Shown here: positions 10,554 through 21,267 of the stretch, piece after piece
Layout: each line of letters opens with the position of its first letter
How positions within the stretch are numbered: position 1 is the first letter of the stretch
NCBI RefSeq assembly: GCF_026745355.1
Contig: NC_079210.1
Span: forward strand, 17,747,771-17,811,770
Direction: 5' to 3'
Length of the DNA stretch: 64,000 nucleotides
DNA from: Beta vulgaris subsp. vulgaris
Taxonomy: Eukaryota; Streptophyta; Magnoliopsida; Caryophyllales; Amaranthaceae
Translations under genes and position numbers: made by a program
The notes under the pieces: model-generated
The model's input: the letters and a program-made list of their open reading frames with translations, nothing else
What the model was told of the DNA's origin: nothing
The model's database searches: none

Positions 10554-12301
10554 GAAAAAACCGGAAACCGGGAATTCGGGTAACCATTCGTCTCACTCTC
10601 TCTCTCTCACGTTTGTTAGGATAAATGGCAATAAACCTTGGAAGTGAGATCACTCTTTTCAATTGCTAGCCTTTGTTTAGATTCCTTCCTAGGGTTTTTC
10701 CTTCTGTCAGCACACACTCTCTCTGTAAGTGCTAAAAAAACCCTAATAATTTCTTGGCTCATTTTGATCTCTCTCATGAATTTTTTTCAATTTTATGGTG
10801 ATATGTAAAATGGTATTTTATTTTATGTTTGGTTTTGTATAATGCAGTTATAATTTTTGGTTTTATGTTTGTTGGTGTACTCGATATTTTGGATTTTGTG
10901 TGTTTTTGATCTGTCTTTTGACAAAATTCTAAGTTTTTTGTGACAGCTGAAGGGGTTTTTTTTTGGGTTTGATTTTGTATAATGCAGTTGTAATTTTTGG
11001 TTTTATTTGAGTTTACAGTTTACTCGATATGTTCGATTTTGTGTCCTTTTGATCTCATCTGGAAAATTTTTATGTTTTTGGTGGAATTTCAAAGTGGATT
11101 TTTTTTGCATGTATAATTTTGTGCTATTTTTTGATTTGTTGGCTCTTCTTGATTTTTCCTTTTTATAAGTTTTTGTTTTAGATGGCTTTTGTGTTGACTA
11201 AACGGATTCCAGTTTTTTTTTTTTGTCCTGTTTTATGCAATGTCACCCTCTTTCTTTAGTGTTTCTGTTGTGATTTTTTGCTTCATTGTCTGTTGGGTTT
11301 TTTGAGTTTATCTGTTTTCAGAATTGTTTTAAATTTTTGACTATTTTTTTTTTTACTAAATTATCTTCTACTTGAATCCAAATTTCTGTTTAGCTTTAAC
11401 TCACAAACCTTTATATTTGATTTGTGACAGGGGGTGTAGGTTTGGAAGCAACTGTTCTTTTGCAATCTGGTAATGTTCCTTGACAAAAATTGCTTATACT
11501 TCTTTGCATGTTAAAATTTGGGTCATATGTTTTTAGGCCATGTTTCTGATCATTATTTACTTGCATGCTATGGTTTTGTTATATGTTTTAACTTATGGAA
11601 TTTGATACAGTGTGTTTGTTGTATTGGGGTTTATTTATATCAGTTTCTGAAGTTTAAGTGAAAGTTTTTCTCGTGACGATTCTTGCATGAGAAACTTGAG
11701 TAAATCTGTGTGATGATATATTTTTGTGATGAATATTTTGCCTTGTGATGAATATTTTGCCTTGTCTGGCATGGTAAAGTTTCATTTATGTAATTATGTT
11801 GGTGTTGTATCTGGACTATAAAGTTAGGCCTGGCAGAACTTGTGCATGCATTGCTTGATTGGACTTCTCAGTAGCTTGCACTTGAAAGTGTTCATTATAT
11901 AATATTGCAGAACTTTCCCTTGTATGAATTTTGACTCGATTTGGTTGTTATTTGAATAACTTTGTTCCAAAATGGGTTTGGAATATCTCTAATATCTCAC
12001 TAATTATATGTTCTGAAGGTGTGAACATTAGAGTTTTGGCAGTTTGGAATATTTCGGTTGTATGATGTTTTTTCTTTTCAAAGTCTTATCTACTTGATGC
12101 TTGATTATGATTGGTGCATGAAGGCCATGAACTTACCTATTTTTGTATTTCCTAAAGTTATATTCGCATCACAAAAGTTGTGGGATTCATTCGTTCTCCA
12201 AAATTGACTTCCTATAACATTTTTCTGTGACTTGCATCTGTAACGGCTTGTACGAGGTCTACTGATCATCATTGCTTCTTAATATAGACCGGTGGTAGAG
12301 T
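10554..12301 (+). promoter_or_regulatory. AGO4: AGO4 promoter-proximal region and spliced 5' leader
   Basis: A pyrimidine patch (CTCACTCTCTCTCTCTCACG, 10590-10610) marks a likely transcription start region. A first noncoding exon appears to end at 10724 before GTAAGT, a second is 11431-11469 between GACAG and GTAATG, and a third, 12288-12301, leads to the start codon at 12302. The intervening introns are T-rich as in plants. Within the first leader intron, a ~90-bp segment containing TTTTGTATAATGCAGTT is repeated at about 10838 and 10975. Splice sites are inferred from consensus and need transcript data. Confidence 0.55.
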
Positions 12302-15300
12302 ATGGATTCACATGATGGAAATGGATCAGCAGAAGCTTTGCCGCCTCCTCCACCGCCTCCAGCTGAAATTCCTCCTGATGTTGTACCAATTAAAGTGGAA
12401 TCAGATCCACCTAAGAAGAAGCGTGTCCCTATGGCTAGGAAAGGTCTTGCAACTAGAGGACAGAAAATTCAGCTGCTGAGTAATCATTTCAAAGTTAACG
12501 TTTCTAATGTAGATGGCCATTTTTTCCACTACAGTGTATGTTCTATCTCCCCTTTGGTGCTACATAGGTAATCTTAATACCTAATATTTGCTAACTCTGC
12601 TACGTAATATACACAGGTCAATCTCATGTATGAGGATGGTCGCCCTGTCGATGGCAAGGGAGTTGGAAGAAAAGTGCTTGATAGGGTGCAAGAAACTTAT
12701 GACACCGAGTTGGCTGGCAAGGATTTTGCATATGATGGTGAAAAGAGTTTGTTTACTGTTGGGGCACTTCCTGGCAATAAGCTGGAGTTCACTGTTGTTC
12801 TAGAAGATGTCACTTCAGCTAGGTAAAGGATAATAAACTGTCAGAGCTTGTTTGTTCTCTGAAACTGTTGGGATTTTTTGGTCTATTATATTTTGTCTTC
12901 ATACTCGGTTTCTTTTGCCGAAGGAACAATGGCAATGCCAGTCCTGAAGGTCGTGGAAGTCCAAATGAGACTGACCGTAAGAGAGTACGACGCCCGTACC
13001 AGTCGAAAACATTCAAAGTTGAACTGAGCTTTGCTGCCAAGATTCCAATGCAGGCTATAACAAATGTGATTCGGGGCCAGGAAAATGAGAATAGTATGGA
13101 AGCTCTGAGAGTTCTTGATATAATCTTGAGACAGCATGCTGCTAAACAGTATGGATCTTTGACTGCATCAGGATGTTGATTCATGTGCACCCTTGTTGAT
13201 ATTTTTTCCTTACAGTGTCTTGTTTCCTGCAGGGGATGTTTGTTAGTTCGGCAATCTTTCTTTCACAATGATCCAAAAAACTTCGCAGATGTAGGGGGTG
13301 GTGTTCTTGGTTGCCGAGGATTTCACTCTAGTTTCCGAGGCACTCAGTCTGGCTTGTCTCTGAACATAGGTAAGTTGGTTAGATTGTTAGGTTTATCACA
13401 AATACATGCTTTATTTGGTTTCAAGTGCTGATTGTGGTTTGATATTGTGCAGATGTGTCTACTACTATGATTATTCAACCAGGGCCAGTGGTGGATTTTT
13501 TGATTGCCAATCAGAATGTTAGAGATCCGTTCTCTATTGACTGGGCCAAGGTAATGGCATTTTCTGCTCTATGAGCAGCTTTTGATTGTTTTCTTCAATA
13601 TGTAATGTTTTGTAATTTTTGTTCTTTTGGGTGCAGGCAAAAAGAATGCTAAAGAATTTGAGGATCAAGGCAACCACTTCGAATCAGGAATTTAAGATAA
13701 CTGGTCTTAGTGAGAGGCCATGCAAAGAACAGACGTAGCTTTCTCTCTCTCATCACGGATCAATTCTTGTGTTTTCACTTGTATCTCTATAAAACAATTG
13801 AATGAAATCTTCTGCTTTATACTTGTAATGTAGGTTTACATTGAAGCAACGAGGACAAGAGAATGGAGAAGCTGAAGCATTGGAGGTTACAGTTTATGAT
13901 TACTTTGTCAATCATCGCAACATAGACTTGCGTTACTCTGCTGATTTGCCATGCATCAATGTTGGCAAGCCTAAGCGGCCAACTTACTTCCCCTTGGAGG
14001 TGAGTTTAGATTTTAAAGTTAATTGGTAGTTTCTGCGTATTCATGATGTGTTGAGTTTTTATCATCTCTTTTTTCTTTACATGCGATTTTCTCCTTTGTT
14101 TTATCTTTTTGCAGCTCTGCTCCTTGGTTTCACTTCAGCGCTACACAAAATCTTTATCCACTCTTCAGCGAGCATCATTGGTGGAGAAATCTAGACAGAA
14201 GCCCCAAGAGAGAATGAGTGTGCTATCTCACGTCAGTTCCCATGATGCTTTAATGCATGTTTCTGGCATGTTAAAGAAAAGATACCTTGATTAGATCTTG
14301 ACTTTGCATTTTTTTCATCGATGCAGGCTCTGAAGGTCAGTAATTATGATGCTGAACCGATGCTTCGTTCTTGTGGCATTTCAATCAGTAATGGATTCAC
14401 TCAAATCAACGGTCGGGTCCTTTCAGCTCCTAAGGTATCTTGGTTGCATGTATTGGCATTGTAAATGTCCGTGCTCTCAGCTGGATAACTTTTAAAACTT
14501 GTCGACTGTTAAAAATTAGTTGCTTTTGATACTATGATTTGAAATCTTTAAGCAATGCTGACTAAAGTAGGAATTCTCATAATCATTTCTGTGACTTGGT
14601 TACAGCTGAAAGCTGGAAATGGAGATGAATTTTTCCCCCGTAATGGGCGGTGGAATTTCAACAACAAGGTGTGCTTCTTAAATTGGATAGCTTTGGTGTT
14701 TTATGTTCTCTTCACTCAAATATTTTGAGCTTGTGCAGAAACTAGTAGATCCTACCAAGATAGAGCGCTGGGCAGTGGTGAACTTCTCTGCTCGATGCGA
14801 TACAAGGAATCTTGTCAGGGATCTGATAAAGTGTGGTGAAATGAAAGGCATTGTAAGTAGGCATTATACTTTTTACAGTTTCCTTCTAGTTTATGAAAGG
14901 ATTAGCCTTTATGTACTGACTGACAAATGGTCTTTAGGCAATTGAGGCACCATTTGATGTGTTCGAGGAGAACGTACAGAATAGACGTGCACCACCACTT
15001 GTACGAGTGGAGAAAATGTTTGAGAATGTACAATCAAAACTACCTGGGGCTCCTAAATTTCTTCTATGCCTTCTCCCTGAGAGGAAGAACTGTGATGTTT
15101 ATGGTAATATTTTTTTTTTTTCCTTCACATTTCTCTTGTTAGATTCGAAGTGCTGTGCTATAATAGTCTTTTTAACTTATAGGACCCTGGAAGAAGAAGT
15201 GTCTAGCTGATTTTGGAATTGTTACACAGTGTATGTCTCCTACTAGGGTTAATGATCAGTATCTTACAAACCTGCTTTTGAAGATAAATGCGAAGGTGAG

Positions 15301-17331
15301 GCTTAATGTGGGTGGAGATGCTTGGTGAAATCTAGCAAATTTCTGTGGGTTATAATTCCTTTTTTTTTTCTTTTTTAATTTTCCTTGTGCAGCTTGGTGG
15401 TCTGAACTCAATGTTGACTGTTGAGCATACTCCTTCTATCCCTCTGGTTTCCAAAGTTCCCACAATAATTCTTGGGATGGACGTCTCCCATGGATCACCA
15501 GGGCATTCTGATGTGCCATCCATTGCAGCTGTATGTATCTTGCTAAACTGCTCTTCCTCCCTCTATGAACAAAGAAAAGAACAGGGAAAAAAGACACCAA
15601 AAGGTATGTTTGGAATTGTGATTGGACTTGCCTGATGTTTGCTCTGTAGGTTGTCAGCTCCAGGCAATGGCCGTTAATTTCGCGATACAGGGCATCAGTC
15701 AGGACACAATCTCCCAAAGTTGAGATGATAGACAACTTGTTCAAACCTGTGTCTGACACTGAAGATGAGGGAATAATGAGGTATGTTTGGGCCTTGGGGT
15801 ACTGGTCTCACCTGTTATGCGGTATATCTGACACGGTCACTCTCTTTTTGTCACCAGGGAGCTTTTGCTTGATTTTTATGTCAGTTCTGGGAAAAGGAAG
15901 CCGGAGCATATAATCATATTTAGGTATGAGGTTTGCTTCTACTAGTTATTACTCCCTTTTTTTTTTAAAAAAACTTGCTATATTTGATAATGCACAACAA
16001 TTAAGGCAATGTCACTTTCAAGCTTTTGGGAGAGTACTTTTTGAGCCATTTAATGTAAAATAATGGGGAAAGGTGAAAAAGTAGTACTTTTGGGTGGAAA
16101 AAGAGAAACAAATATAATAGTAATACTTTATGGTGGGCCAAGTATCCCAAATAAGGAAATGTAGCAAGTAAAAAGAAACACCCATATATGGAATATGTAA
16201 CAAAAAAAACTGAGGGAGTAAGATATTTGTGCTTTTTTAAAAAAAATCTTTTTAGTAACTTTTAATCTTCTTTTGTTCCATCTCTTGATCAATGCAGGGA
16301 TGGAGTCAGTGAGTCCCAATTCAACCAAGTCTTGAACATTGAGTTGGACAAAATCATCGAGGTTTAACCTTTGACTATCTAGATTTCTCTAGGTGCTCTT
16401 CCTACAATTATGCTTACTTAGCATTTAACATTTGCAACACTTAATGTGCAGTCTTGCAAATTCCTGGATGAGAAATGGAATCCAAAGTTTCTGGTTATTG
16501 TGGCTCAGAAAAATCACCACACCAAGTTTTTCCAGAATGGTGCCCCAGAAAATGTTCCTCCAGGTATATTTCTTCTTGGGAAGGTAGTGGTTACTTGTTA
16601 TCTCTTGTGCAAAATTCTAATATTCTCTTATGTTGTGCAGGGACTGTAATTGATAACAATGTCTGCCATCCAAGGACCTATGACTTCTACCTCTGTGCGC
16701 ATGCAGGAATGATTGTAAGCACCTAGAAAGCCTGGCTTTGTTCTTGGATTGTGATGTCTGTTGGTGGCTTGCTACTTTTCCTAGTTTATGCTTTATAATG
16801 GTGTGAGTCGCGCTAACATAGAAAATTTGATTTTGCTTTGTAGGGTACAACCAGGCCTACCCACTATCATGTCCTACTGGATGAGATTGGTTTCTCACCT
16901 GATGATTTGCAGGAACTTGTTCATTCTCTGTCCTATGTGTAAGTTTATTCTGCCTCAACTCCTATTGTCTTTCATTTAATGGTTCACTGTCTCGTTAGCT
17001 AATGAATAATGAATAATGAATAATGTTACAGATACCAAAGGAGTACCACTGCTATCTCTGTTGGTATGTGGCCTTGAAATTGTTCCTTTTGTACTTTGCA
17101 GCAAATTAACCCATACGAGAACATTAGTAATTTTGTATATCTTTTCTTTGTGCAGTTTCCCCGGTTTGCTATGCCCATTTGGCTGCCACACAAATGGCTC
17201 AGTGGATGAAGTTTGAAGATACTTCTGAGACTTCCTCTAGCCATGGCGGTGTGACTTCGGCTGGTTCAGTCCCTGTTCCTCAGCTGCCCAGGCTGCAGGA
17301 AAATGTTGCAAGCTCCATGTTCTTCTGCTAA
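12302..17331 (+). CDS. AGO4: ARGONAUTE4-type protein (22 coding exons, 910 aa)
   Basis: Exons: 12302-12535, 12617-12822, 12924-13148, 13233-13369, 13453-13550, 13637-13734, 13834-13999, 14115-14231, 14327-14434, 14606-14668, 14739-14852, 14938-15103, 15183-15295, 15393-15530, 15650-15780, 15858-15923, 16298-16361, 16452-16563, 16641-16714, 16844-16938, 17032-17063, 17156-17331. All introns are GT-AG and phases join to one frame ending in TAA. Residues 14-20 are a proline run; KKKR at 38-41 suggests nuclear import. PAZ is roughly 270-390, MID about 460-600, PIWI about 600-880. The slicer triad is visible: D645 (GMDVSHG), D728 (FRDGVSES) and H860 (VCYAHLAA). It ends in MFFC. The length is close to Arabidopsis AGO4 (924 aa). 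AGO4 loads 24-nt siRNAs and directs DNA methylation at Pol V transcripts in the nucleus. AGO9 is a close paralogue and cannot be excluded. Confidence 0.95.
15952..16218. mobile_element. Stowaway-type MITE in AGO4 intron 16
   Basis: Ends are CTCCCTTTTTTTT and, inverted, CTCCCTCAGTTTTTTTTG, each flanked by TA (15950-15951 and 16219-16220). At 267 bp it fills most of the intron (15924-16297), leaving both splice sites and a short flank free, so it need not disturb splicing. Confidence 0.75.
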
Positions 17332-17538
17332 ACCCTAAGATGACGGCTGGCTAAGTTAAAAAGGCTCGTCTGTTTCGCCTATGGTTGTGTTATTGTGTAA
17401 ATACTTAGGACCACTTGGAAAGTGATGCGCTTGACTGGTAATGGTAGCTGGTTTTTAGCTTTTGCACTCTGGTTTGTTGAAGTGATTTGACACTTTAGTA
17501 TGCCTATGTTACCCCTTCTGTAAAAAGATCACTAGTGT
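17332..17538 (+). other. AGO4: Probable AGO4 3' UTR
   Basis: T-rich sequence after the stop, with TTGTGTAAATAC near 17393 and TGTAAAAAGATC near 17520. I see no canonical AATAAA, which plants often lack. The end is arbitrary. Confidence 0.4.
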
Positions 17539-17690
17539 GCATGGGTAGGTTTTAAGTTATGACAGGTTTAATCCCCAGCGGAATGCTTTGAATGCTTTTT
17601 CACTTCTCTTATTAAGCATGGGTAGGTTTAAAGTTATGGCAGGTTTAAGCCCCAGCGGAATGCTTTGAATGCTTTTTCACTGCTACTTTT
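17539..17690 (+). repeat. 77-bp tandem duplication behind AGO4
   Basis: GCATGGGTAGGTTT begins at 17539 and again at 17616. The units share CCCCAGCGGAATGCTTTGAA and TGCTTTTTCAC and differ at only a few positions, so the duplication is fairly young. It may lie in the 3' UTR or just beyond it. Confidence 0.85.
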
Positions 17691-18377
17691 ACGATAACTA
17701 GTTGGAACTTGGAACTGCTATTTTCATGGATAGCTGTTAAATAGAGAAGCTGAATTGCTGTTATTAATGGTGTTTTCATGATTAAGGTTATCTTTTATTG
17801 TGCCTTGTGGAAGCTCGATTCTCTTCTTGATGCATAGCTGCGTTTGTCAGAATACTTGCGCTAACAGCTGTTTTTAGATTTATTACAAAAATGTGTGTAA
17901 TGATAAAACTTCCATCAAAATGCTTTTGCTACATGTCTTCAGATTTATTATAAAACTGTGCTAATCAGCCAACATAGTAACCTAATATATCTTGCATTTA
18001 TTTGGGCTACCAGTCATCTGAAACATTAAAAGATAGAAGAAGCTCATCTCGTACTAGTAAAGAGAATGATGTTGGCAGAATATTTTGTAGTGATTGTGGT
18101 CTTGTGGATATAAAAAGTAAAAACCATACAAGGAGATTAACGAAAATGAGGTGGTGACCTAGAAGTAACACCACAATTTTGGCATTAAATTTTGAAAAGA
18201 AGGGTAAATTTGCAACACATTAACAATTTTGGAAGAGGGGGACAGATAATACGATAATTTCATGTTAATTTTTGACAATTAGGGGGAAGTAGCACAAAAT
18301 GTGATGTAGACTATTTCCTTAATAGATCTAGGCATACATATTTCCTTAGTAGACTACAACATTTATAACACTTGTTA
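17691..18377. other. Intergenic DNA
   Basis: No gene seen. ACAGCTG and CTTCAGATTTATTA-type words appear twice (17865-17885 and 17935-17955), a weak short duplication. Otherwise AT-rich. Confidence 0.4.
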
Positions 18378-18570
18378 GACATGCAATTAATGCATGTTGG
18401 GAAAGTTTTCCCCTAACCGTTGCAATTGTTGAATGCAGATATGCATAATGAAATTTTTGCTTATAAATACAACCATTGTATGAAGTGAATTTTGCTCATT
18501 CATATATAAAAACATCTTACTGTACATTATTCTCAGTATCTTCTCCCTATTATATATATTCCTCACAACA
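18378..18570 (+). repeat. Ty1/copia LTR fragment, related to 29853-30034
   Basis: Shares with the later LTR the words TTAATGCATGTTGGGAAAG, CTTATAAATACAACCATTGT, AAGTGAATT..GCTCATTCAT and the end CTCACAACA. It contains a TATA box (TATAAATAC). Divergence is visible by eye, so the pair is old. It is either a solo or partial LTR, or the 5' LTR of an element whose 3' LTR is at 30034. Confidence 0.65.
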
Positions 18571-19929
18571 CGTAATAAGCACGAGCTTGCTACCGGAAAA
18601 AAAGGTATCCTTAAAAAGCTTTAGATCCATTTTGTCTCAAGTTATGTTTTTTTTTTCTCTAAACCCAATCCTTTGCTACCCGAACATTGATCAACAAAGT
18701 AACGAGATTAACATTGTCTTACACAATGTATTTGTCTCAGGTGTATTTTTGGATAAAGTGAAATAATGTGCCTTTCACTACCAACCCAACACGGGCTACT
18801 GTAAGACAACCCCAACCCAATAACCTCAACGACGATACAAATACTCAAACTAGAGAGAACCCACAGACTCTTGTTCCCAATACCAATAGTAACCCTCCTA
18901 TACAACCAACCGAAAATCAACCCCCACCAAATAATAAAAGAGATAGAGATGAACAGGAAGAAACTAGTAGTCAACGTCATCATGCCGCTAACCCAGAAAA
19001 TAGATAATTTAATAATAACGCCACCTTCATGGAGGACAAGGATATTTATTTACGTTACTCTTTTTGCTCTTGAACCCCCTATATGAACAGGTTAATTTTT
19101 TTTGAACTTGCCGCTTATATGGAAACAAGCATTTATATGTACAATAATGTTATATGTGTGTTGGAAACAAGCATTTATAGTATTATAATTTATATCTGTC
19201 TCTAATATTTTATCTTTTTGGCATTTACAGTTACATATAGCATATCACCAGTTTACCAACATGCATAATAGTAGACAAATCTAATACTCCATATAGTAAT
19301 TGTTCTAACATATATTTGCCAATTAAGAGATCTTAAAATTTTATAAAATTTTATATATTTTAACTATAGATGAATTGCACAGTTAGGGATAACCCTCTAT
19401 AAAAAGCGGATTACCCATCCTCATTTTCACCACATCCCTTATCTTCTTCCATTTTTTTTTCTAAACTCATATTTTTTTCTCTCAATTTTTCAACCACCAT
19501 GTTCTATGCCGACAACAACCATCCTCCATCCTAATCTTCTTCTTTTGAGGGGGATTTTAGGAAAATAAGGCTCTAGTTATTCCTTATAGTCGGTTTCTTT
19601 TTCCTCCTCATGACATTAATGATAGATCTCCTAATACATAAGTAGGAGATAATTTTTTTTAAATCTCCCCGGAAGAATGACGAAAAATGCACATGAATAT
19701 CATTGTTTATATGTCTTTAAGTGCATTTTAGGACGTTTTTTTTCTTCACTCGTATTTTTTTGTTTTCTATTTTCGTATTTTTTTGCTTCATTAATATTGT
19801 ACGCTATTTTGGTATTTTTTTTTGTTTGTATTTTTATGTATAATTATAATGATATAAATCAGGGAGAGATAATATATGTGAATTTTTTCCTTGAATAATG
19901 CAAAAGTGGGTTTTAATTCCAGAAATATG
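18571..19929. other. Unassigned DNA, with a short Asn/Pro/Gln-rich reading frame
   Basis: A 79-codon frame at 18768-19007 starts at a good ATG and is rich in Asn, Pro, Thr, Gln and Glu, ending RDRDEQEETSSQRHH. It lies about 200 bp after the copia LTR fragment, where a Gag start would be, but I see no Gag motif. From 19008 to 19929 I see only AT-rich sequence without genes. Confidence 0.35.
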
Positions 19930-19959
19930 CCCAAAAAAAATAAAATTCCCTGCGTACCG

Positions 19960-20225
19960 TCCACGTAGGACGGCACGCGAGAAACTGTTTTTTGTTTTGT
20001 TTTTGCCCACGTAAACCGCTACTCAGAGTAGCGGTTTGTTTTAAAATAAACCGCTACTTCAAGTAGCGGTTTATACACATAAAATGCTATCTAAAGTAGC
20101 AATTTACCTGGGCAAAATGTTGCAAGCACATATCAAACTCTGGATTTGGGGATTTCAGTAAACCGTTACTTGATATGTGCTTGCAACATTTTGCCCAGGT
20201 AAACCGCTACTTCAAGTAGCGGTTT
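19960..20225. repeat. Foldback cluster: three palindromes and a 31-bp perfect inverted repeat
   Basis: Palindromes with arms AAACCGCTACTY and ARGTAGCGGTTT lie at 20013-20037, 20048-20072 and 20201-20225. Between the last two, 20106-20136 is an exact inverse copy of 20170-20200, with a 33-nt loop. The arms extend outward with two mismatches into a decayed fourth copy of the palindrome arm (near 20095) and the third palindrome. The layout fits a foldback or MITE element. Its transcript would form a long hairpin. Confidence 0.9.
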
Positions 20226-20276
20226 AACTTAAGTAGAAAAAAAAAATTCTCTTCACTCAAATATTTTGAGCTTGCA

Positions 20277-20660
20277 ACAATACTCACCTTGCATCGCGTC
20301 GATACTCACCTTGCGTCGCGACGTCACTTTCTTGTCGTCGCGACGTCACTTTCTTGTTGTCGCGACGTCACTTTCTTGTCGTTGCGATGTCACTTTCTTG
20401 TCGTCACGACGTTTATGATATGTCATTCAGACGTCGCTCGTCTCTAGTCCAAGCGTCATTTGCCTGTCGTCCAAGCGTCATTTGTCCGTCGTCCAGACAT
20501 CACTCATCTGTCGTCCAGACGGACTCTACTGTCGTCCAGACGGACTCAACTGTCGTCTAGACGGAATTAACTGTCATCTAGACGTCATTCATTTGTTGTG
20601 CAGACAGACTCAACTGTCTTTCCAAGTGTTATTACGTTAATAATCTATTGTCTAGATGTT
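20277..20660. repeat. 24-25-bp minisatellite rich in CGTC/GTCGTC
   Basis: Four units of GCGACGTCACTTTCTTGTCG fill about 20315-20405. They grade into diverged units of the form CTGTCGTCCAGACGGACTCA up to about 20600. About thirteen units can be traced. The GC and CpG content is well above the surroundings. No sign of coding. Confidence 0.75.
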
Positions 20661-21267
20661 GTTCGTCTGACGTCATGTCATGCAGATTTTGACCATAACA
20701 GCTGCCACAACAGCGACAACCAAGCAGTAGCAAGAACGAACAAGAATTAGGGAAGGGCGAAAAACATATTGGCGGCACCACCTCCTCAACACAACAACAA
20801 CATCAGCACAACGGCGACGCGAACAAAAGGAACGGAAAACTCTGTTGAAGGAGGCACACCCGACGAAGGGCAGAGAACGGGCTGGGGTTTCACGGGTTTT
20901 CAGGTTTTTCAATTTTAGGGTTTTGAGGTTTTGGATGAAATGGGTTTCTTTGTGGTTTGGAGAAATGTCGACCAAAAGAATTAGGGGGGGGGGGGTTTAC
21001 TTCATTAACCGACAACATAAAGGAAGGAAGGGAGCCCGACTTTGGTTTCCTAATCGGGTAAATACAAATCAACGAATTGCTCATTAAACGCGATATATAA
21101 AATAATGTATTAATAACTTCATAAAATTAATATAACAATTATAGTACAAGAATGACAAATAAAATTCATACTCCACAACTCAAAAAAAAAAAGATATTCG
21201 TAATATAATTAACTTAGTAATTATATTTAACTTCTAATAATTAAACGTTCTTAAGAACAGGGCTATT
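20661..21267. repeat. LTR-like remnant ending GGGCTATTACA
   Basis: The right part (about 21060-21267) resembles 56080-56288: both have a stretch of AT-rich words (ATTCATACTC, CTTAGTAATTA or CTTAATAATTA), then ACGTTCTTAAGAACAGGGCT or its variant, and the end GGGCTATTACA. RC of the end, TGTAATAGCCC, looks like a gypsy LTR start on the minus strand. A run of 13 G lies near 20985. The left boundary is unclear and may include the minisatellite. Confidence 0.5.

Noticed and set aside
12819..13190. 123-codon minus-strand ORF across AGO4 exon 3
   Set aside because: Shadow of conserved AGO4 coding sequence; crosses AGO4 splice sites and has no own features.
18768..19007. Asn/Pro-rich ORF as a host peptide gene
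   Set aside because: Only 79 codons, low complexity, no signal peptide, next to a copia LTR fragment; kept only as an unassigned frame.
20277..20660. CRISPR-like spacing of direct repeats
   Set aside because: Units are contiguous with no unique spacers, and this is plant nuclear DNA.
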